Shown: positions 40,560 to 51,213, counted from the first letter of the stretch. The stretch is 64,000 bases of DNA from Clostridiales bacterium (GCA_004556965.1 SFFE01000008.1:23761-87760), one strand, 5' to 3'. Numbers and translations: made by a program. The notes: generated by a model not told the origin, from the letters alone.

Positions 40560-40919
40560 ATGACTTTTTACATAGCTGGAAAAATCACTGGCGATCCGGA
40601 TTATAAATCAAAATTCGACGCCATGAAGGGTCGCATTTTGGAAGCTTGGCCTTGGTGTCAGGTTCTGAGCCCGGCCGACAATCCGCAGGGCATGAGCAAT
40701 GCGGACTACATGCGTCTTAGCTTTGCGATGATCGACTGCGCTGACGTGGTGATCTTCCTCCCGGATTGGGAAGAAAGCAAGGGCGCGCGGATCGAGAAAG
40801 CGTACTGCGAGTATATCGAAAAAATCTGCGTGTGTTGGGGCTTGCAGACACCGCTGACTTGCTTCTCGTATTATAAATTAATCGGCGTACAAAAAGGAAC
40901 GGCGGGTAGCTCCACATGA
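40560..40919 (+). CDS. DUF4406-like (nucleoside deoxyribosyltransferase fold) protein
   Basis: 119 residues: MTFYIAGKITGDPDYKSKF, then NPQGMSNADYMRLSFAMIDCADVVIFLPDWEESKGARIEKAY, the pattern of DUF4406, related to nucleoside 2-deoxyribosyltransferases. These are frequent in phages and may act on modified nucleosides. The final about 25 residues do not fit the family and may reflect a 3' rearrangement. GGAGGACG precedes the ATG. Confidence 0.78.
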   Translation: MTFYIAGKITGDPDYKSKFDAMKGRILEAWPWCQVLSPADNPQGMSNADYMRLSFAMIDCADVVIFLPDWEESKGARIEKAYCEYIEKICVCWGLQTPLTCFSYYKLIGVQKGTAGSST

Positions 40920-41152
40920 TTGCGCCAATTTACAAATTCTATCGCTCGCGCCGATTTATGTTCAGCGCGAAGCGCATCGAAGCTGGGCGATACGTCCTGT
41001 GCATGTTCCTGCCGCGCTCCGGACAGTGGGCGCCATTTATCGGCGAGCCGGAGCATCAGACGCTGGCTGACGCCAATGCGCGCCTTGATGAACTGGCCAA
41101 GATGAATCATTGGAAGCGATGCGACGCCATGGGGATTTTTTGGAGCCTGTGA
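40916..41152 (+). CDS. Small phage protein of unknown function
   Basis: 78 residues, ATGA overlap with the previous gene. Basic start (YKFYRSRRFMFSAKRIEAGR), aromatic-rich; no family recognised. The following 233 nt (41153-41385) contain only a 12-bp hairpin (41166-41177 with 41182-41193) that is T-rich on its minus-strand side, and nothing coding. Confidence 0.6.
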   Translation: MIAPIYKFYRSRRFMFSAKRIEAGRYVLCMFLPRSGQWAPFIGEPEHQTLADANARLDELAKMNHWKRCDAMGIFWSL

Positions 41153-41385
41153 AAAAATTGAAAAGGGAAGGCGGAGCCCAAGCTCCGTCTTCCCGCGCTT
41201 GAAAAATGGGCGGCGCAATTAGCACCGCCGCCAGATGTGTTTCATCCACAAAATCGGACGATTTCCGGCTCGATACTGCAATCGAATATGTACTGCATCC
41301 CATATCACTCCCTCCGATGGAAATAATAGCATATAAAGGGATAAAAATCCCGGAAAGATTCCGGAAAGATTAAAGGAGGCGATCA

Positions 41386-42166
<781 letters not shown>

Positions 42167-42177
42167 GGGGCGACTGA

Positions 42178-42924
42178 TTGGCAAAAACCAAAAAAAAGAA
42201 AATCATCGTTGCAGGCTCTCTTGTGCTGGAGGCGATATATCCGGCGATCAGCGGCAGGGAGGAGCCGAAAGCACGCGCCGCCAAGCGCAAGCTATCATCG
42301 GAAGCCCAGCAGCGGATGAATCAAAAGTATAGCTATCAAAAGCTGGAACTGATGCTTGCAGCGAACTTTGTACCGGGCGACTTGGTATGCACGATGACTT
42401 ACGACGATGCGCATCTGCCCGCCGACCGGAAAGCCGCGGAGGGAAAGCTCAAGTATTTTCGGGCGAAGCTCAAAAAGGATCGTGGCAAGCAGAAAAGCGA
42501 TATGCGCATGATTTGGAGCACCGAGCACCGGCACGGAGACGGACGGTGGCACCATCATGTAGTCATCAACGCTACCGGCGACGACTACGATACGATCCTC
42601 AAACTCTGGGGGCAGGGTGAGATCGAGATGCGCCCATTGCGCGCCGACAAGGAGAAAAACTACGAGAGCCTTGCTCGGTACATGGCAAAGGAGGAGCGGG
42701 ACAAGCTCGGCCAGCGATGTTGGAGCTACACCCGCAACTGCAAAAAGCCGGAGATTGAGACTTTCCGCGTGGAATCCGACACGCCGCTGAACCCGCCAAA
42801 AGGGTCGATCGTGCTGGAAAATGCATCGGAGCGTACCCAGTATGCCGAATACAGATATATTAAGTACCTCGCCGCAAAGCCGGTCCGACGCAGGGCGAAG
42901 CGCCGAAAGCGACCTCGCAAGTAG
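42178..42924 (+). CDS. rep: HUH-type Rep protein of the prophage
   Basis: 248 residues from a TTG at 42178 with GGGGG 7 nt upstream. HUH motif in WHHHVVINA, first motif in VCTMTYDDAH, probable catalytic Tyr in LARYMAKEE. Related to the element Rep at 24074-24820 and of the same length. HUH enzymes nick DNA for rolling-circle synthesis, so it may drive the switch to concatemer production near the packaging site. Strongly basic C-terminus (RRRAKRRKRPRK). Confidence 0.87.
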   Translation: MAKTKKKKIIVAGSLVLEAIYPAISGREEPKARAAKRKLSSEAQQRMNQKYSYQKLELMLAANFVPGDLVCTMTYDDAHLPADRKAAEGKLKYFRAKLKKDRGKQKSDMRMIWSTEHRHGDGRWHHHVVINATGDDYDTILKLWGQGEIEMRPLRADKEKNYESLARYMAKEERDKLGQRCWSYTRNCKKPEIETFRVESDTPLNPPKGSIVLENASERTQYAEYRYIKYLAAKPVRRRAKRRKRPRK

Positions 42925-42983
42925 CTTTTTATTTATTTTTCTGACTTGAAAATAATATTATTATAGCGACAAAGGAGCTAAAA

Positions 42984-43193
42984 GTGTTGCAAACACAAGA
43001 AAAATCGAGTACAATAAAAGTGCAAGGAGGCCGAGCGATTTGCCCGTCGTGCCATACTAGGACGCAGATCGAGATTCGGCAAGATACAGTCCTGATCAAC
43101 TATCCGCTGTACTGCAAAAGATGCAAGCGAACAACGCTTGTGAGATATGGAGAGCCTGAGCCTGAGAGCCTGAGCCAATCGACAATGCATTGA
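42984..43193 (+). CDS. Cys-rich KTR-type protein
   Basis: 69 residues from a TTG at 42984 (AAAGGAGC upstream). GRAICPSCHTRTQIEIRQDT and YPLYCKRCKRTTLVRYG form the two CxxC pairs and basic strands of the cysteine-rich KTR domain, often found near phage packaging genes. Function unknown; zinc binding is likely. Related to the C-terminus of the 25474 gene in the element. A terminator follows. Confidence 0.82.
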   Translation: MLQTQEKSSTIKVQGGRAICPSCHTRTQIEIRQDTVLINYPLYCKRCKRTTLVRYGEPEPESLSQSTMH

Positions 43194-43222
43194 TGTGCAT
43201 GTTGGTCGGCTCAGGCTTTTTT
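43163..43222 (+). terminator. Terminator overlapping the end of the KTR gene
   Basis: Long hairpin: AGCCTGAGCC and its complement GGCTCAGGCT close an inner stem (TGCAT/ATGCA type), followed by TTTTTTG. The 5' arm lies in the last codons of the KTR gene. It separates early and packaging genes. Confidence 0.8.
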
Positions 43223-43254
43223 GTTTGCTCCGGCCGCCCCGGAGGTGATAGCCC

Positions 43255-43533
43255 GTGACGGCGACCGGGAAAACATTTTCTTACGATTGCGCCCGCTGGA
43301 AGCATAAGCGTGCCGCAATTTTGCGCAGGGACGGCTACATGTGCCGGAACTGCCGACGATACGGACGGCTGACCGAAGCGACGGAAGTGCATCACATCAA
43401 GCACGTGGACGAGTATCCGGAGCTGGCTTATGTGGATGATAATCTCATCAGCCTGTGCCACGCCTGCCACAATGCGCAGCACCCGGAGAAGGCTGCTGCT
43501 TTGAAGCACCCGCGCGCATATTGCCGCTATTAA
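43255..43533 (+). CDS. HNH endonuclease
   Basis: 92 residues, GTG start behind GGAGGTGAT. Two CxxC pairs (CRNC and CHAC) frame the HNH signature VHHIKHVDEYPELAYVDDNLISLC. HNH proteins next to terminase genes, as in HK97-type cos phages, are needed with the terminase for cos cleavage. The next 277 nt hold the packaging site. Confidence 0.93.
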   Translation: MTATGKTFSYDCARWKHKRAAILRRDGYMCRNCRRYGRLTEATEVHHIKHVDEYPELAYVDDNLISLCHACHNAQHPEKAAALKHPRAYCRY

Positions 43534-43576
43534 TCCCCCCCCTCTCGTCGACCGCATTGGTCGGCGCTCGTCTTGT

Positions 43577-43689
43577 GGCGGTGTTAACTCTCTCCAAGCG
43601 CGCGGCGAAAAATCGGGGAGGGGGATCGCACGCGCGACAAAATCAACCCGCGCCCGCGCGCCACGGGATTTTACTCGCGCGGGAACATT
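43577..43689. other. Putative cos/packaging region
   Basis: Non-coding gap between HNH and terS, with C-runs, G-runs and short GC-rich inverted repeats (GCGCGCCACGGG, CGCGCGGG). Its position and its similarity to 26489-26598 in the 7-kb element support a packaging-site role. The exact nick positions cannot be told from sequence. Confidence 0.6.
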
Positions 43690-43775
43690 AGAGCAGGCAG
43701 CGGACGGCATATTCACAAAAACCATCATTTTTTGTGAATAGCGGCCGCGATCCGCGCCGGAAATCTGCAAAAATC

Positions 43776-43792
43776 GTGTCCAATTTGGACAC
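43776..43792. repeat. 17-bp palindrome, copy 4
   Basis: GTGTCCAATTTGGACAC, perfect, with T at the centre; between the packaging region and terS. Confidence 0.9.
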
Positions 43793-43810
43793 GGGAAGGA
43801 GGCGCGCTCC

Positions 43811-44197
43811 ATCAGCAAGCGAGAAGACGACATCCGCGCAAACATGCGGATTGCCGGAACATACAACGAGGCCTTCGAGCCTGTGATCCGGATGCTGGCC
43901 AAAGTCCAGACGGAGCTGGCGCGCGCCGAAAAGGACTGGCGCGATCCGGAGCTTGGCAACAAGGAGTACGTATCCGAATACACCAACAAGGCCGGCGCGA
44001 CGAACTTTGTGAAGAATCCATACTTTGCGGTGGTGGAAGATCTCCGCCAGGACGTGCTGTCGATCTCTTCGCAGCTCGGCCTGACCCCACAGGGGCAGCG
44101 CCGGGTAATGGGCAGCAATGCCAAGATCAAGCCGCAGGGCAAGTCCAAGTTTGAGACGGCGCTCGCGGCGGCTGCAAAGGCGGCTGGGAAGACGTGA
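43811..44197 (+). CDS. terS: Terminase small subunit (P27 type)
   Basis: DNA-recognition subunit of the packaging motor. From the first ATG (43844) it is 117 residues, with [20 protein letters not shown] and [20 protein letters not shown], typical of P27-family TerS. An ideal AAGGAGG site (43796-43802) points instead to an ATC at 43811, adding [11 protein letters not shown], which looks like natural protein. I give the larger extent; initiation at ATC is uncertain. Stop overlaps terL start. Confidence 0.85.
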   Translation: MSKREDDIRANMRIAGTYNEAFEPVIRMLAKVQTELARAEKDWRDPELGNKEYVSEYTNKAGATNFVKNPYFAVVEDLRQDVLSISSQLGLTPQGQRRVMGSNAKIKPQGKSKFETALAAAAKAAGKT

Positions 44198-45954
44198 CGG
44201 CACCCATTATCCGCATCGGCTCCGGGAAAAATGCGCAGGCGGTCGCGGACTATGTGCAGGGCTGCATCACCGGAAGAATTCCGGCGTGCCCGGAAATCGC
44301 GCAGGCGTGCCAGCGATTTGCCAACGATCTCAGTGATCCGCGCTGGGACTTCCGCCCACAGGACGCGGAGTACGCCATTGCCCTCATCGAGACGATGCTC
44401 TGCCACCAGCAGGGCGAGCGGCTCGACGCGACGCCGCTGCGCGGCCAGCCGTTCCTGCTGCTGCCGTATCACAAATTCATCGTATACAATCTCCTGGGCT
44501 TTTACGTCTCCGGCACGCAGGAGCGCCGATTCAAAGAGGCGTTCATCTTCGTACCCCGTAAAAATATTAAGACGACGTTCGCCGCCGCGCTCGCCTGGGC
44601 GCTGGCGCTGATCGAGCGGAAGTCAGGCGCAAAAGTTTACATCGTCGGCGCTGCGCTCCGCCAGGCATTGGAGGCTTTCTCTTTCCTTTCCTACAATGTC
44701 CGGCGGCTGGGGCTGAGCGAGGACGACGACCCAGAGGAGGGGCTGCGGCTCCTGGACAATAACCAGGAGCGCAGCATTTCCGGGGAGATCGGCGACGGCT
44801 CAATCTACATCGGCGCGCTCGCCTCCAACCCGGACGCGCAGGACGCGCTTAACGCCAACATCATCATCGCCGATGAGCTTCATGCCTATAAGTCGCCGAA
44901 ACAGTACAACGTGCTGAAGGAGGCAACCAAGGCATACACCAACAAGCTCGTCATCGGCATCACCACCGCTGGCGACCGCGAGAACAGCTTCTGCGGCCAC
45001 CGCCTGAAATACTGCCGCAAAATCCTGAACGGCACCGTCACGAGCGCCGACGCCGACGCGCTTTTTATCTACATCGCCTGCGCGCCAGTGGATGAGCACG
45101 GCGACGTGGACTACACGAATCCGCTGGTGCACCAGCAGGCCAACCCGGCCTATGGCGAGTCCATCCGGCCAAACGACATCATGAACGATGCGCTGCAGGC
45201 GCAGAACGACCCGCAGCAGCGCAAGGACTTTTTTGCGAAATCCCTGAACGTCTACACCACAGCGCTCAAGGCATATTTCAACATCGAGGAATTCCGCGCC
45301 AGCGACAGCAAGTACAACTGGACGCTTAAGGAGCTGGCCAAGCTGCCCATCAAGTGGTACGGCGGCGCGGACCTCTCCAAGCTGCACGACCTCACCGCGG
45401 CTGCATTGTTCGGCACCTACCAGGGCGTGGACATCATCGTCCCGCATTGCTGGTTCCCGCGCACCGCAGCGGCGATCAAGGCGGACGAGGATAACATCCC
45501 GCTGTTCGGCTGGAAAGACGACGGGTGGCTCGATATGTGCAACGACAAGTCGATCAACCAGGCTGAGGTCGTCGGCTGGTTCGTGGCCATGCGGAAGATG
45601 GGATTTAACATCGTGGAAGTCGGCCACGACCGGAAATTCTGCCGCGAGTATTTCGGCGGCATGAAAAAGGCGGGCTTTCGCATCATCGATCAGCCGCAGT
45701 ATTTTTACAAGAAATCCGAGGGATTCCGGCACATCGAGGCCAGTGCCAAAAATGGAAAGCTGTACTACATGCACGCCGAGCCCTATGAATACTGCGTGGA
45801 AAACGTCCGCGCCATCGAGAAGACGGACGATATGGTGCAGTACGAGAAAGCAGAACCGACTCTGCGCATCGACGTGTTCGACGCCTCCGTTTTTGCGTGC
45901 ATTCGCGCGCTGGAGAACATGGACAAGGGCGGCGCAGAGAAGAGCTGGTACTAA
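44194..45954 (+). CDS. terL: Terminase large subunit
   Basis: 586 residues, GTG start overlapping the terS stop. The ATPase domain has [20 protein letters not shown] (Walker A region) and [14 protein letters not shown] (Walker B plus catalytic Glu). The C-terminal RNase H-like nuclease has [13 protein letters not shown] (first Asp) and later acidic residues near EVGHDRKF. It packages and cuts concatemeric phage DNA. Terminase_1 (HK97) type. Confidence 0.97.
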   Translation: MTAPIIRIGSGKNAQAVADYVQGCITGRIPACPEIAQACQRFANDLSDPRWDFRPQDAEYAIALIETMLCHQQGERLDATPLRGQPFLLLPYHKFIVYNLLGFYVSGTQERRFKEAFIFVPRKNIKTTFAAALAWALALIERKSGAKVYIVGAALRQALEAFSFLSYNVRRLGLSEDDDPEEGLRLLDNNQERSISGEIGDGSIYIGALASNPDAQDALNANIIIADELHAYKSPKQYNVLKEATKAYTNKLVIGITTAGDRENSFCGHRLKYCRKILNGTVTSADADALFIYIACAPVDEHGDVDYTNPLVHQQANPAYGESIRPNDIMNDALQAQNDPQQRKDFFAKSLNVYTTALKAYFNIEEFRASDSKYNWTLKELAKLPIKWYGGADLSKLHDLTAAALFGTYQGVDIIVPHCWFPRTAAAIKADEDNIPLFGWKDDGWLDMCNDKSINQAEVVGWFVAMRKMGFNIVEVGHDRKFCREYFGGMKKAGFRIIDQPQYFYKKSEGFRHIEASAKNGKLYYMHAEPYEYCVENVRAIEKTDDMVQYEKAEPTLRIDVFDASVFACIRALENMDKGGAEKSWY

Positions 45955-45964
45955 GGAGGAAATT

Positions 45965-47161
45965 ATGAGCAAAAAGAAACGCCGGAGCCGGGACCGCCCG
46001 ACCAACACCCGCAGCACGACGAACGACGCGCTCGGCGCGTGGCTGATCGGTGCTGCGGAATCGCTGGAGGTGAGCGGCTATACCCGAATGAGCGATTGCC
46101 CGGAAGTGTCCGCTGGCGTCGATGCGATCGCCGGACTCGTTGGGAGCATGACCATCCACCTGATGCAAAACGGCGACGGCGGCGACGTCCGCGTCCGCGA
46201 TGGGCTGGCCGCGAAAGTGGACATCAGCCCGTACTCCCTCGGCACTCGAAAATCCTTTATCGAGTGGATCGTCCGGACGATGATGACATCCGGTAACGGA
46301 AATGCCTTTGTGCTGCCGGTCTTCGACGGTGGATTTCTGGACGATCTTGTACCAATGCCGGGCGCGTCGGCATATCCGAGCGGTGCCGGGTACGAGGTAC
46401 AGTGGCGCGGCCGGACGTTTGCGCCGGATGAGGTGCTGCACTTTGCGCTGCGCCCGTCCTTGACGGAGCCGTGGCGCGGCACCGGATACCGCGTGCAGCT
46501 CCGAGACGTGACCAAGAATCTTCGACAGGCGAACGCAACGAAGAACGCATTTATGTCTCAGAAATGGAAGCCGTCCGTCATCATCCGCGTGCAGGGCGTG
46601 GCGGATGAATTTTCCACGAAGGAGGGGCGCGACCGCCTGCTGAACAGCTACATCGACACCGACGAAGCTGGAAAGCCGTGGGTAGTGCCAGCCGACCTGC
46701 TGGACGTCCAGCAGGTGAAACCGCTGACGCTGAACGATCTGGCCATCAACAATGCCGTGACACTGGATAAGCGCACGGTCGCCAGCATCCTCCACGTTCC
46801 GGCATTCCTGCTCGGCGTCGGCGATTTCAACGCCGCGGAGTACAACAACTTTATCCGCACGACTGTGATGCAGTTCGCGCAGATCATCCAGCAGGAGCTG
46901 ACGAAGAAACTGCTGATCGCGCCGGATCGCTATTTCAAGCTCAACGCCAGATCGCTTTATGCCTACGATCTGAAGGAGCTGGAGGAGATCGGCTCTGACA
47001 TGTATGCCAAGGGCATGATGGAGGGCAACGAGGTGCGAGACTGGCTCGGCCTCTCGCCAAAGGCCGGCCTCAATCAGCTCGTGATGCTGGAAAACTATAT
47101 CCCCGCCGACAAGATCGGCGACCAGAAAAAACTACTGCAGGGAGGTGATAGCAATGCCTGA
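45965..47161 (+). CDS. Portal protein (HK97 type)
   Basis: 398 residues, AAGGAGG before the ATG. Portal features: SADIAGLVGSMTIHL-like stem start (DAIAGLVGSM), NGNAFVLPVFDGG, HFALRPSLTEPWRGTG, LHVPAFLLGVGDFNAAEYNN and LLIAPDRYFKLNARSL. It forms the dodecameric DNA entry ring in the head. Overlaps the protease start by 8 nt. Confidence 0.96.
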   Translation: MSKKKRRSRDRPTNTRSTTNDALGAWLIGAAESLEVSGYTRMSDCPEVSAGVDAIAGLVGSMTIHLMQNGDGGDVRVRDGLAAKVDISPYSLGTRKSFIEWIVRTMMTSGNGNAFVLPVFDGGFLDDLVPMPGASAYPSGAGYEVQWRGRTFAPDEVLHFALRPSLTEPWRGTGYRVQLRDVTKNLRQANATKNAFMSQKWKPSVIIRVQGVADEFSTKEGRDRLLNSYIDTDEAGKPWVVPADLLDVQQVKPLTLNDLAINNAVTLDKRTVASILHVPAFLLGVGDFNAAEYNNFIRTTVMQFAQIIQQELTKKLLIAPDRYFKLNARSLYAYDLKELEEIGSDMYAKGMMEGNEVRDWLGLSPKAGLNQLVMLENYIPADKIGDQKKLLQGGDSNA

Positions 47162-47741
47162 TAGGATTACCCGCCAGCTCCGGAGCATCCCGCAGAATTT
47201 CCAGACGCGCGCGGACGGCGACGACCTGTACATTGAGGGATATTTCGCAGTTTTCAACAGCCCCTACGTCCTCTGGGAGGGCGCGGAGGAGATTGTGAAG
47301 CAAGGAGCGTTTGCAGACACGCTCTCCGGCGACATCCGCTGCCTGATCGACCACGACACCCGGCTTGTGCTTGGGCGCACCACCGTCGGCACGCTCACGC
47401 TGCGCGAGGATGAACGCGGCCTGTGGGGGCAGGTGAAGATCAATCGGGACGACGTGGACGCCATGAATCTCTATGCCCGCGTGCAGCGCGGCGACGTCGA
47501 TCAGTGCTCGTTCGGCTTCAATATCGACAAGGAGGCGTTCGTAGACCTCGGCGGCGGAAAGTGCCGCTGGGAGATCGAGAAAGTCACGCTCTTTGAGGTA
47601 TCCATCGTCACGTTCCCGGCCTATGAGGAAACTGCGGTAAAGGCGCGCCACGCAGACCTCGCCGAGATCCAGCGCCGGAAGCTGGAGACATGGCGCGCAA
47701 CCATGAAAAACAAGATTGGAGGAAAGAACAATGGCACTTAA
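47154..47741 (+). CDS. Prohead protease (S78/HK97 type)
   Basis: 195 residues. EGYFAVFNSPYVLWEGAEE, LIDHDTRLVLGRT (catalytic His) and VDQCSFGFNI (catalytic Ser) define the HK97 prohead protease. It removes the scaffold part of the capsid protein. Its 3' end overlaps the capsid gene by 11 nt. Confidence 0.96.
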   Translation: MPDRITRQLRSIPQNFQTRADGDDLYIEGYFAVFNSPYVLWEGAEEIVKQGAFADTLSGDIRCLIDHDTRLVLGRTTVGTLTLREDERGLWGQVKINRDDVDAMNLYARVQRGDVDQCSFGFNIDKEAFVDLGGGKCRWEIEKVTLFEVSIVTFPAYEETAVKARHADLAEIQRRKLETWRATMKNKIGGKNNGT

Positions 47742-49140
47742 AGTCCTGCGGCTGCGCAAGCGCCTGAATGATCGCACGGCGCAGCTCGAACAGCTCAGAG
47801 CTGACGCCGCCGCGCTGGATGAGCGCGAGGCACAGCTTGAGGCGGACATCGAGTCCGCCGAAACTGTCGAAGATCAGGCCGCGGTCGACGCGGCGATCGA
47901 CGAATTCAACACGGACCGCGACGCAAACGATGCCGCGATCGCAGCGGCGGAGGAAGATATCCGGTCGCTGACCGAGGAGCTCGCCACGGCGGAGGCCGCC
48001 GCAAACGAGGCAAGAAACAGTAATCCGGCGCAGACCGGACAGGAAAGGAGAAACAATACCATGCCCCAGAATCCCGAAACCCGTACCCGCTTTTTCGGCA
48101 TGACCGTCCAGCAGCGCGACGCCTTCATGGCGCGCACGGACATCGCCGATTTCCTCACCCGCGCCCGCGAACTGCTCGGCCAGAACCGCAGCGTCTCCGG
48201 CGCAGAGCTTGGCATCCCGGATGTGATGCTCGATGTCCTTCGCGACAATATGGCCCGCTACTCCAAGCTCATCACCAAAGTGCGTCTGCGCACGGTAAAG
48301 GGCAAGGCGCGCCAGAACATCATCGGCGAGGTGCCGGAAGGCGTCTGGACGGAGGCGATCGGCGCGCTCAACGAGCTGGAAATGTCCGTGACCCAGATCG
48401 AGGTCGACGGCTACAAAGTCGGCGGCTATATCGCAATCGCCAACAGCTACCTGGAGGACGATGACAACATCGGCCTGGCATCCGAGATCATGGATCAGCT
48501 CGGCCAGGCGATCGGCTATGCGGTGGACAAGGCCATCGTATTTGGCGATGGCAGCAAAAAGCCGGTCGGCATTGCGACACGCCTTGCCGCTGCGGCGCAG
48601 CCGGGATGGTGGGGCACGCATCAGGGCACATTCAGCAATCTCTCCGCGACGAATGTGCAGACGCTGGATCTTGCCGCAAAGACTGGTGAGGAATTCTTCG
48701 CCGCTCTGATCGGTGCGCTCTCCGTGGCCAGCCCGAAGTATTCGTCCGGAACGCCGACATGGATCATGTCGCGCAAGACGCACATGGATATCGTCGCAAA
48801 GGCGCTGACCTTCACCGCGGCCGGCCCGCTCGTCGCCGGCATGCAGAACACCATGCCCGTGATCGGCGGCGAGATCATCGAGCTGGACTTTGTCGGCGAC
48901 TACACGATCATCGGCGGCTACCTCGATCTGTATCTGCTGGCGGAGCGCGCCGGCGCGGCGATCAGCAGCTCGGAGCACGTCCGCTTCACGGACGATCAGA
49001 CCGTGTTCAAGGGCACGGCGCGCTATGACGGCAAGCCCATCCGCGGCGAGGCGTTTGTGGCCGTGCGCTACGACAACACCGCGCCGACCACCAGCGCAGA
49101 ATTTGCGACTGACTCGGCGAATGCGGGCTCTGGAAGCTGA
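47731..49140 (+). CDS. Major capsid protein (HK97 fold) with N-terminal scaffold
   Basis: 469 residues. The first about 110 form a coiled-coil scaffolding delta domain (LRKRLNDRTAQLEQLRADAA) to be removed by the protease. Then the HK97-fold shell: IGEVPEGVWTEAIGALNELE, YIAIANSYLEDDDNIGLASE, AIVFGDGSKKPVGIATRL, WIMSRKTHMDI and KGTARYDGKPIRGEAFVAV. Start behind GGAGGAAAG. The most abundant virion protein. Confidence 0.96.
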   Translation: MALKVLRLRKRLNDRTAQLEQLRADAAALDEREAQLEADIESAETVEDQAAVDAAIDEFNTDRDANDAAIAAAEEDIRSLTEELATAEAAANEARNSNPAQTGQERRNNTMPQNPETRTRFFGMTVQQRDAFMARTDIADFLTRARELLGQNRSVSGAELGIPDVMLDVLRDNMARYSKLITKVRLRTVKGKARQNIIGEVPEGVWTEAIGALNELEMSVTQIEVDGYKVGGYIAIANSYLEDDDNIGLASEIMDQLGQAIGYAVDKAIVFGDGSKKPVGIATRLAAAAQPGWWGTHQGTFSNLSATNVQTLDLAAKTGEEFFAALIGALSVASPKYSSGTPTWIMSRKTHMDIVAKALTFTAAGPLVAGMQNTMPVIGGEIIELDFVGDYTIIGGYLDLYLLAERAGAAISSSEHVRFTDDQTVFKGTARYDGKPIRGEAFVAVRYDNTAPTTSAEFATDSANAGSGS

Positions 49141-49173
49141 TAATCTTGCCGCGAATCTGGATGAGGAGGCTGC

Positions 49174-49488
49174 ATGATGCTCGAATCATTTGATTATATG
49201 CTTTTCGCGATGCTCAAAGCGAATCTTTCGATTACGACGAAGTCCAAGGACGAGTATCTCGGATTTCTGCTCAATTCCGCCAAGGAGCAGATCAAGCGAG
49301 AGGGAATCGTGCTTGGTGAGACGCTGGAAGATGCGAATCTCATCGTCATGTACGCGGCTTACCTCTTCCGGAAGCGCGCGGATGATATCGGAGCGATGCC
49401 CGTAATGCTGCGGTACGCCCTGAACAATCGCCTTTTTGCGCAGAAGTGCGCGGTGTCCAAATTTGACACGGAGAGCGCCAATGTTTGA
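49174..49488 (+). CDS. Head-tail connector, gp6-like
   Basis: 104 residues: LSITTKSKDEYLGFLLNSAKEQI, then VMYAAYLFRKRADD and MLRYALNNRLF, the helical DNA-packaging adaptor type that binds the portal. AGGAGG precedes the ATG pair at 49174/49177. Contains the imperfect palindrome copy 5 (encoding VSKFDT). Confidence 0.88.
   Translation: MMLESFDYMLFAMLKANLSITTKSKDEYLGFLLNSAKEQIKREGIVLGETLEDANLIVMYAAYLFRKRADDIGAMPVMLRYALNNRLFAQKCAVSKFDTESANV
49453..49469. repeat. 17-bp palindrome, copy 5 (one mismatch)
   Basis: GTGTCCAAATTTGACAC; differs from the palindrome by one base in the right arm. Confidence 0.8.
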
Positions 49489-49819
49489 CGACGGATTGCT
49501 GCAACTATGCAGCCTGGACGAAACCGCGGAAAGGGGCGCTATGCCTGCGCCCCGTCTGCGGCCGTTGTGCGAGGCGTACTACGCAACGCGCACCATCGGA
49601 TACAATCGCTTTTACGCTGCCATGGGCGCGAATCAGCAGATTGATCTGATTGTGCGGACGTGGTACCTGCCGGAGGCGCGCATTGGCATGTATGCGGTGC
49701 TGGAGGATGAGACTCAGTACCGCATCGACAATGTGCAGCATCTGCTGGACGACGACGGATTGCGCGTCACCGATCTGACGATGAGCAGACTGGAGGATTT
49801 TTATGACGTCGCTGAATGA
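49481..49819 (+). CDS. Head closure / head-tail joining protein
   Basis: 112 residues, beta-rich: YATRTIGYNRFYAAMGANQQ, DLIVRTWYLPEARIG, DETQYRIDNVQHLLDDDG. This is the stopper-type connector sealing the filled head. Overlaps both neighbours by a few bases. Confidence 0.85.
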   Translation: MFDDGLLQLCSLDETAERGAMPAPRLRPLCEAYYATRTIGYNRFYAAMGANQQIDLIVRTWYLPEARIGMYAVLEDETQYRIDNVQHLLDDDGLRVTDLTMSRLEDFYDVAE

Positions 49820-50138
49820 GAAACTTCGCGCGGTGCAGACTGCGCTTGCAGCACTGGATATTCCCACCGTGCGGCATTACTACCGCACCGATCTGCAGCC
49901 GCCCTATTTGCTGTGGGCGGAGTCCGGAGAAGGAGAAAGCTACTGGGCGGATAATTCCATTGCTGAGCAAGTGATATCCGGCGACATCGACTATTTCACG
50001 CGCACGGAATTCGATCCTTCCGTCGACGCGATCCAGGAGGCGCTTTTGTCCGCTGCACGCGCCTGGCGGCTGGACAGCGTGGATTACGAGGAAGACACGA
50101 ATCTGATCCATTATCACTGGACGTTCGAGGTGGCGTGA
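49803..50138 (+). CDS. Tail terminator/minor connector protein
   Basis: 111 residues: SYWADNSIAEQVISGDIDYFTRTEFDP and DYEEDTNLIHYHWTFEV, a pattern common in tail-terminator proteins of Clostridia siphophages. The order relative to the gp10-like gene is reversed from some phages. Role inferred from position and pattern. Confidence 0.75.
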   Translation: MTSLNEKLRAVQTALAALDIPTVRHYYRTDLQPPYLLWAESGEGESYWADNSIAEQVISGDIDYFTRTEFDPSVDAIQEALLSAARAWRLDSVDYEEDTNLIHYHWTFEVA

Positions 50139-50139
50139 C

Positions 50140-50610
50140 GTGGCCACTTTTGAATTTAAGGGGCTGGAAGAGTACGAGATCAAGCTATCTCGGCTCCAGA
50201 GCGCAAAGACGACTCGCGAGATTGCGGCCAAGGCGATTTACGAGGGGGCCGGCATTGTCACGGACGCGATCCGCGGCAATATCCGGACTTTGCGCGTATC
50301 CAGGGACGTACACAAGGGCGTTACGCCACAGCAGAAGGAAGGCCTGCTGAACGGGCTTGGCATTGCGCATATGCGATCTGATAACGGATATTACAACGTC
50401 AAGCCCGGCTTTGACGGCTACAACGCGCACAAAGGCAAAAAGTATCCAAAAGGGCAGCCGAATCAACTTGTCGCGCGATCGCTGGAGAAGGGAACATCGA
50501 CTGCGCCGCGGCAGGCGTTCGTCGCGCCGGCCGTGCGCAAATCGAAGAAGGCGGCAGAGGCTGCCATGGCCAAAATCCTCGACGAAGAAATTCAAAAAAT
50601 CATGAAATAA
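50140..50610 (+). CDS. HK97 gp10-like tail completion protein
   Basis: 156 residues from a GTG at 50140. FKGLEEYEIKLSRL, EIAAKAIYEGAGIVTDAIR, and FVAPAVRKSKKAAEAAMAKI are typical of the HK97 gp10 family, which joins head and tail. Starts 1 nt after the previous stop. Confidence 0.88.
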   Translation: MATFEFKGLEEYEIKLSRLQSAKTTREIAAKAIYEGAGIVTDAIRGNIRTLRVSRDVHKGVTPQQKEGLLNGLGIAHMRSDNGYYNVKPGFDGYNAHKGKKYPKGQPNQLVARSLEKGTSTAPRQAFVAPAVRKSKKAAEAAMAKILDEEIQKIMK

Positions 50611-50622
50611 GGAGGAAGCAAT

Positions 50623-51213
50623 ATGGCTGCAGGAAAAGTGATTACAGGCTTCTCGAAGCCGTATGTCGCGCTCTACAGCAATAATGGCACAACTGTGAGC
50701 TACACCAAGGGGCAAATCCTTGCCCGCGGCGTATCCGTTGATATCTCTGTATCGTCCGCGGACGAAAACATTTTTTATGCGGATAATGTTTCGGCTGAGG
50801 TTTCGCCCGGCAAATTCAAAAGCGGGACGGCGAAACTTACCGTGGACGGGCTTTTTCTCGCTGCGGAAAGGCTGATTCTCGGCCTGCCGGAAGCGGCGGA
50901 AGCAAACGGATTTACGCCGTCTGGCGACGATCAGGCGATCCCCTATATCGGGATCGGCGTCATCATCCGGTACCAGTCGGACGGCGTAGAGAGCTTCACG
51001 CCGCTGATCCTTCCGAAAACGCGCTTCGCGCAGCCTGGAATTGCCGCGAAAACGCAGGAGGAGAATACGGAATTCCAGACGCAGGATCTTTCCGCTACCA
51101 TCCTGCGCGACGATACGGCCAAGCATAATTGGCGCTATCTCGGCGCGGACCAGACTACTGAGGCTGCGGCGGAATCCGCGATCAAGACGTTCCTCGGCAT
51201 TGCGGGCACGTAA
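50623..51213 (+). CDS. Major tail tube protein
   Basis: 196 residues, beta-rich with TAKLTVDGLFLAAERLILGL and PYIGIGVIIRYQSDGVESF, typical of siphophage major tail proteins. Polymerises into the hollow tail tube. GGAGGAAG precedes the ATG. Confidence 0.92.
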   Translation: MAAGKVITGFSKPYVALYSNNGTTVSYTKGQILARGVSVDISVSSADENIFYADNVSAEVSPGKFKSGTAKLTVDGLFLAAERLILGLPEAAEANGFTPSGDDQAIPYIGIGVIIRYQSDGVESFTPLILPKTRFAQPGIAAKTQEENTEFQTQDLSATILRDDTAKHNWRYLGADQTTEAAAESAIKTFLGIAGT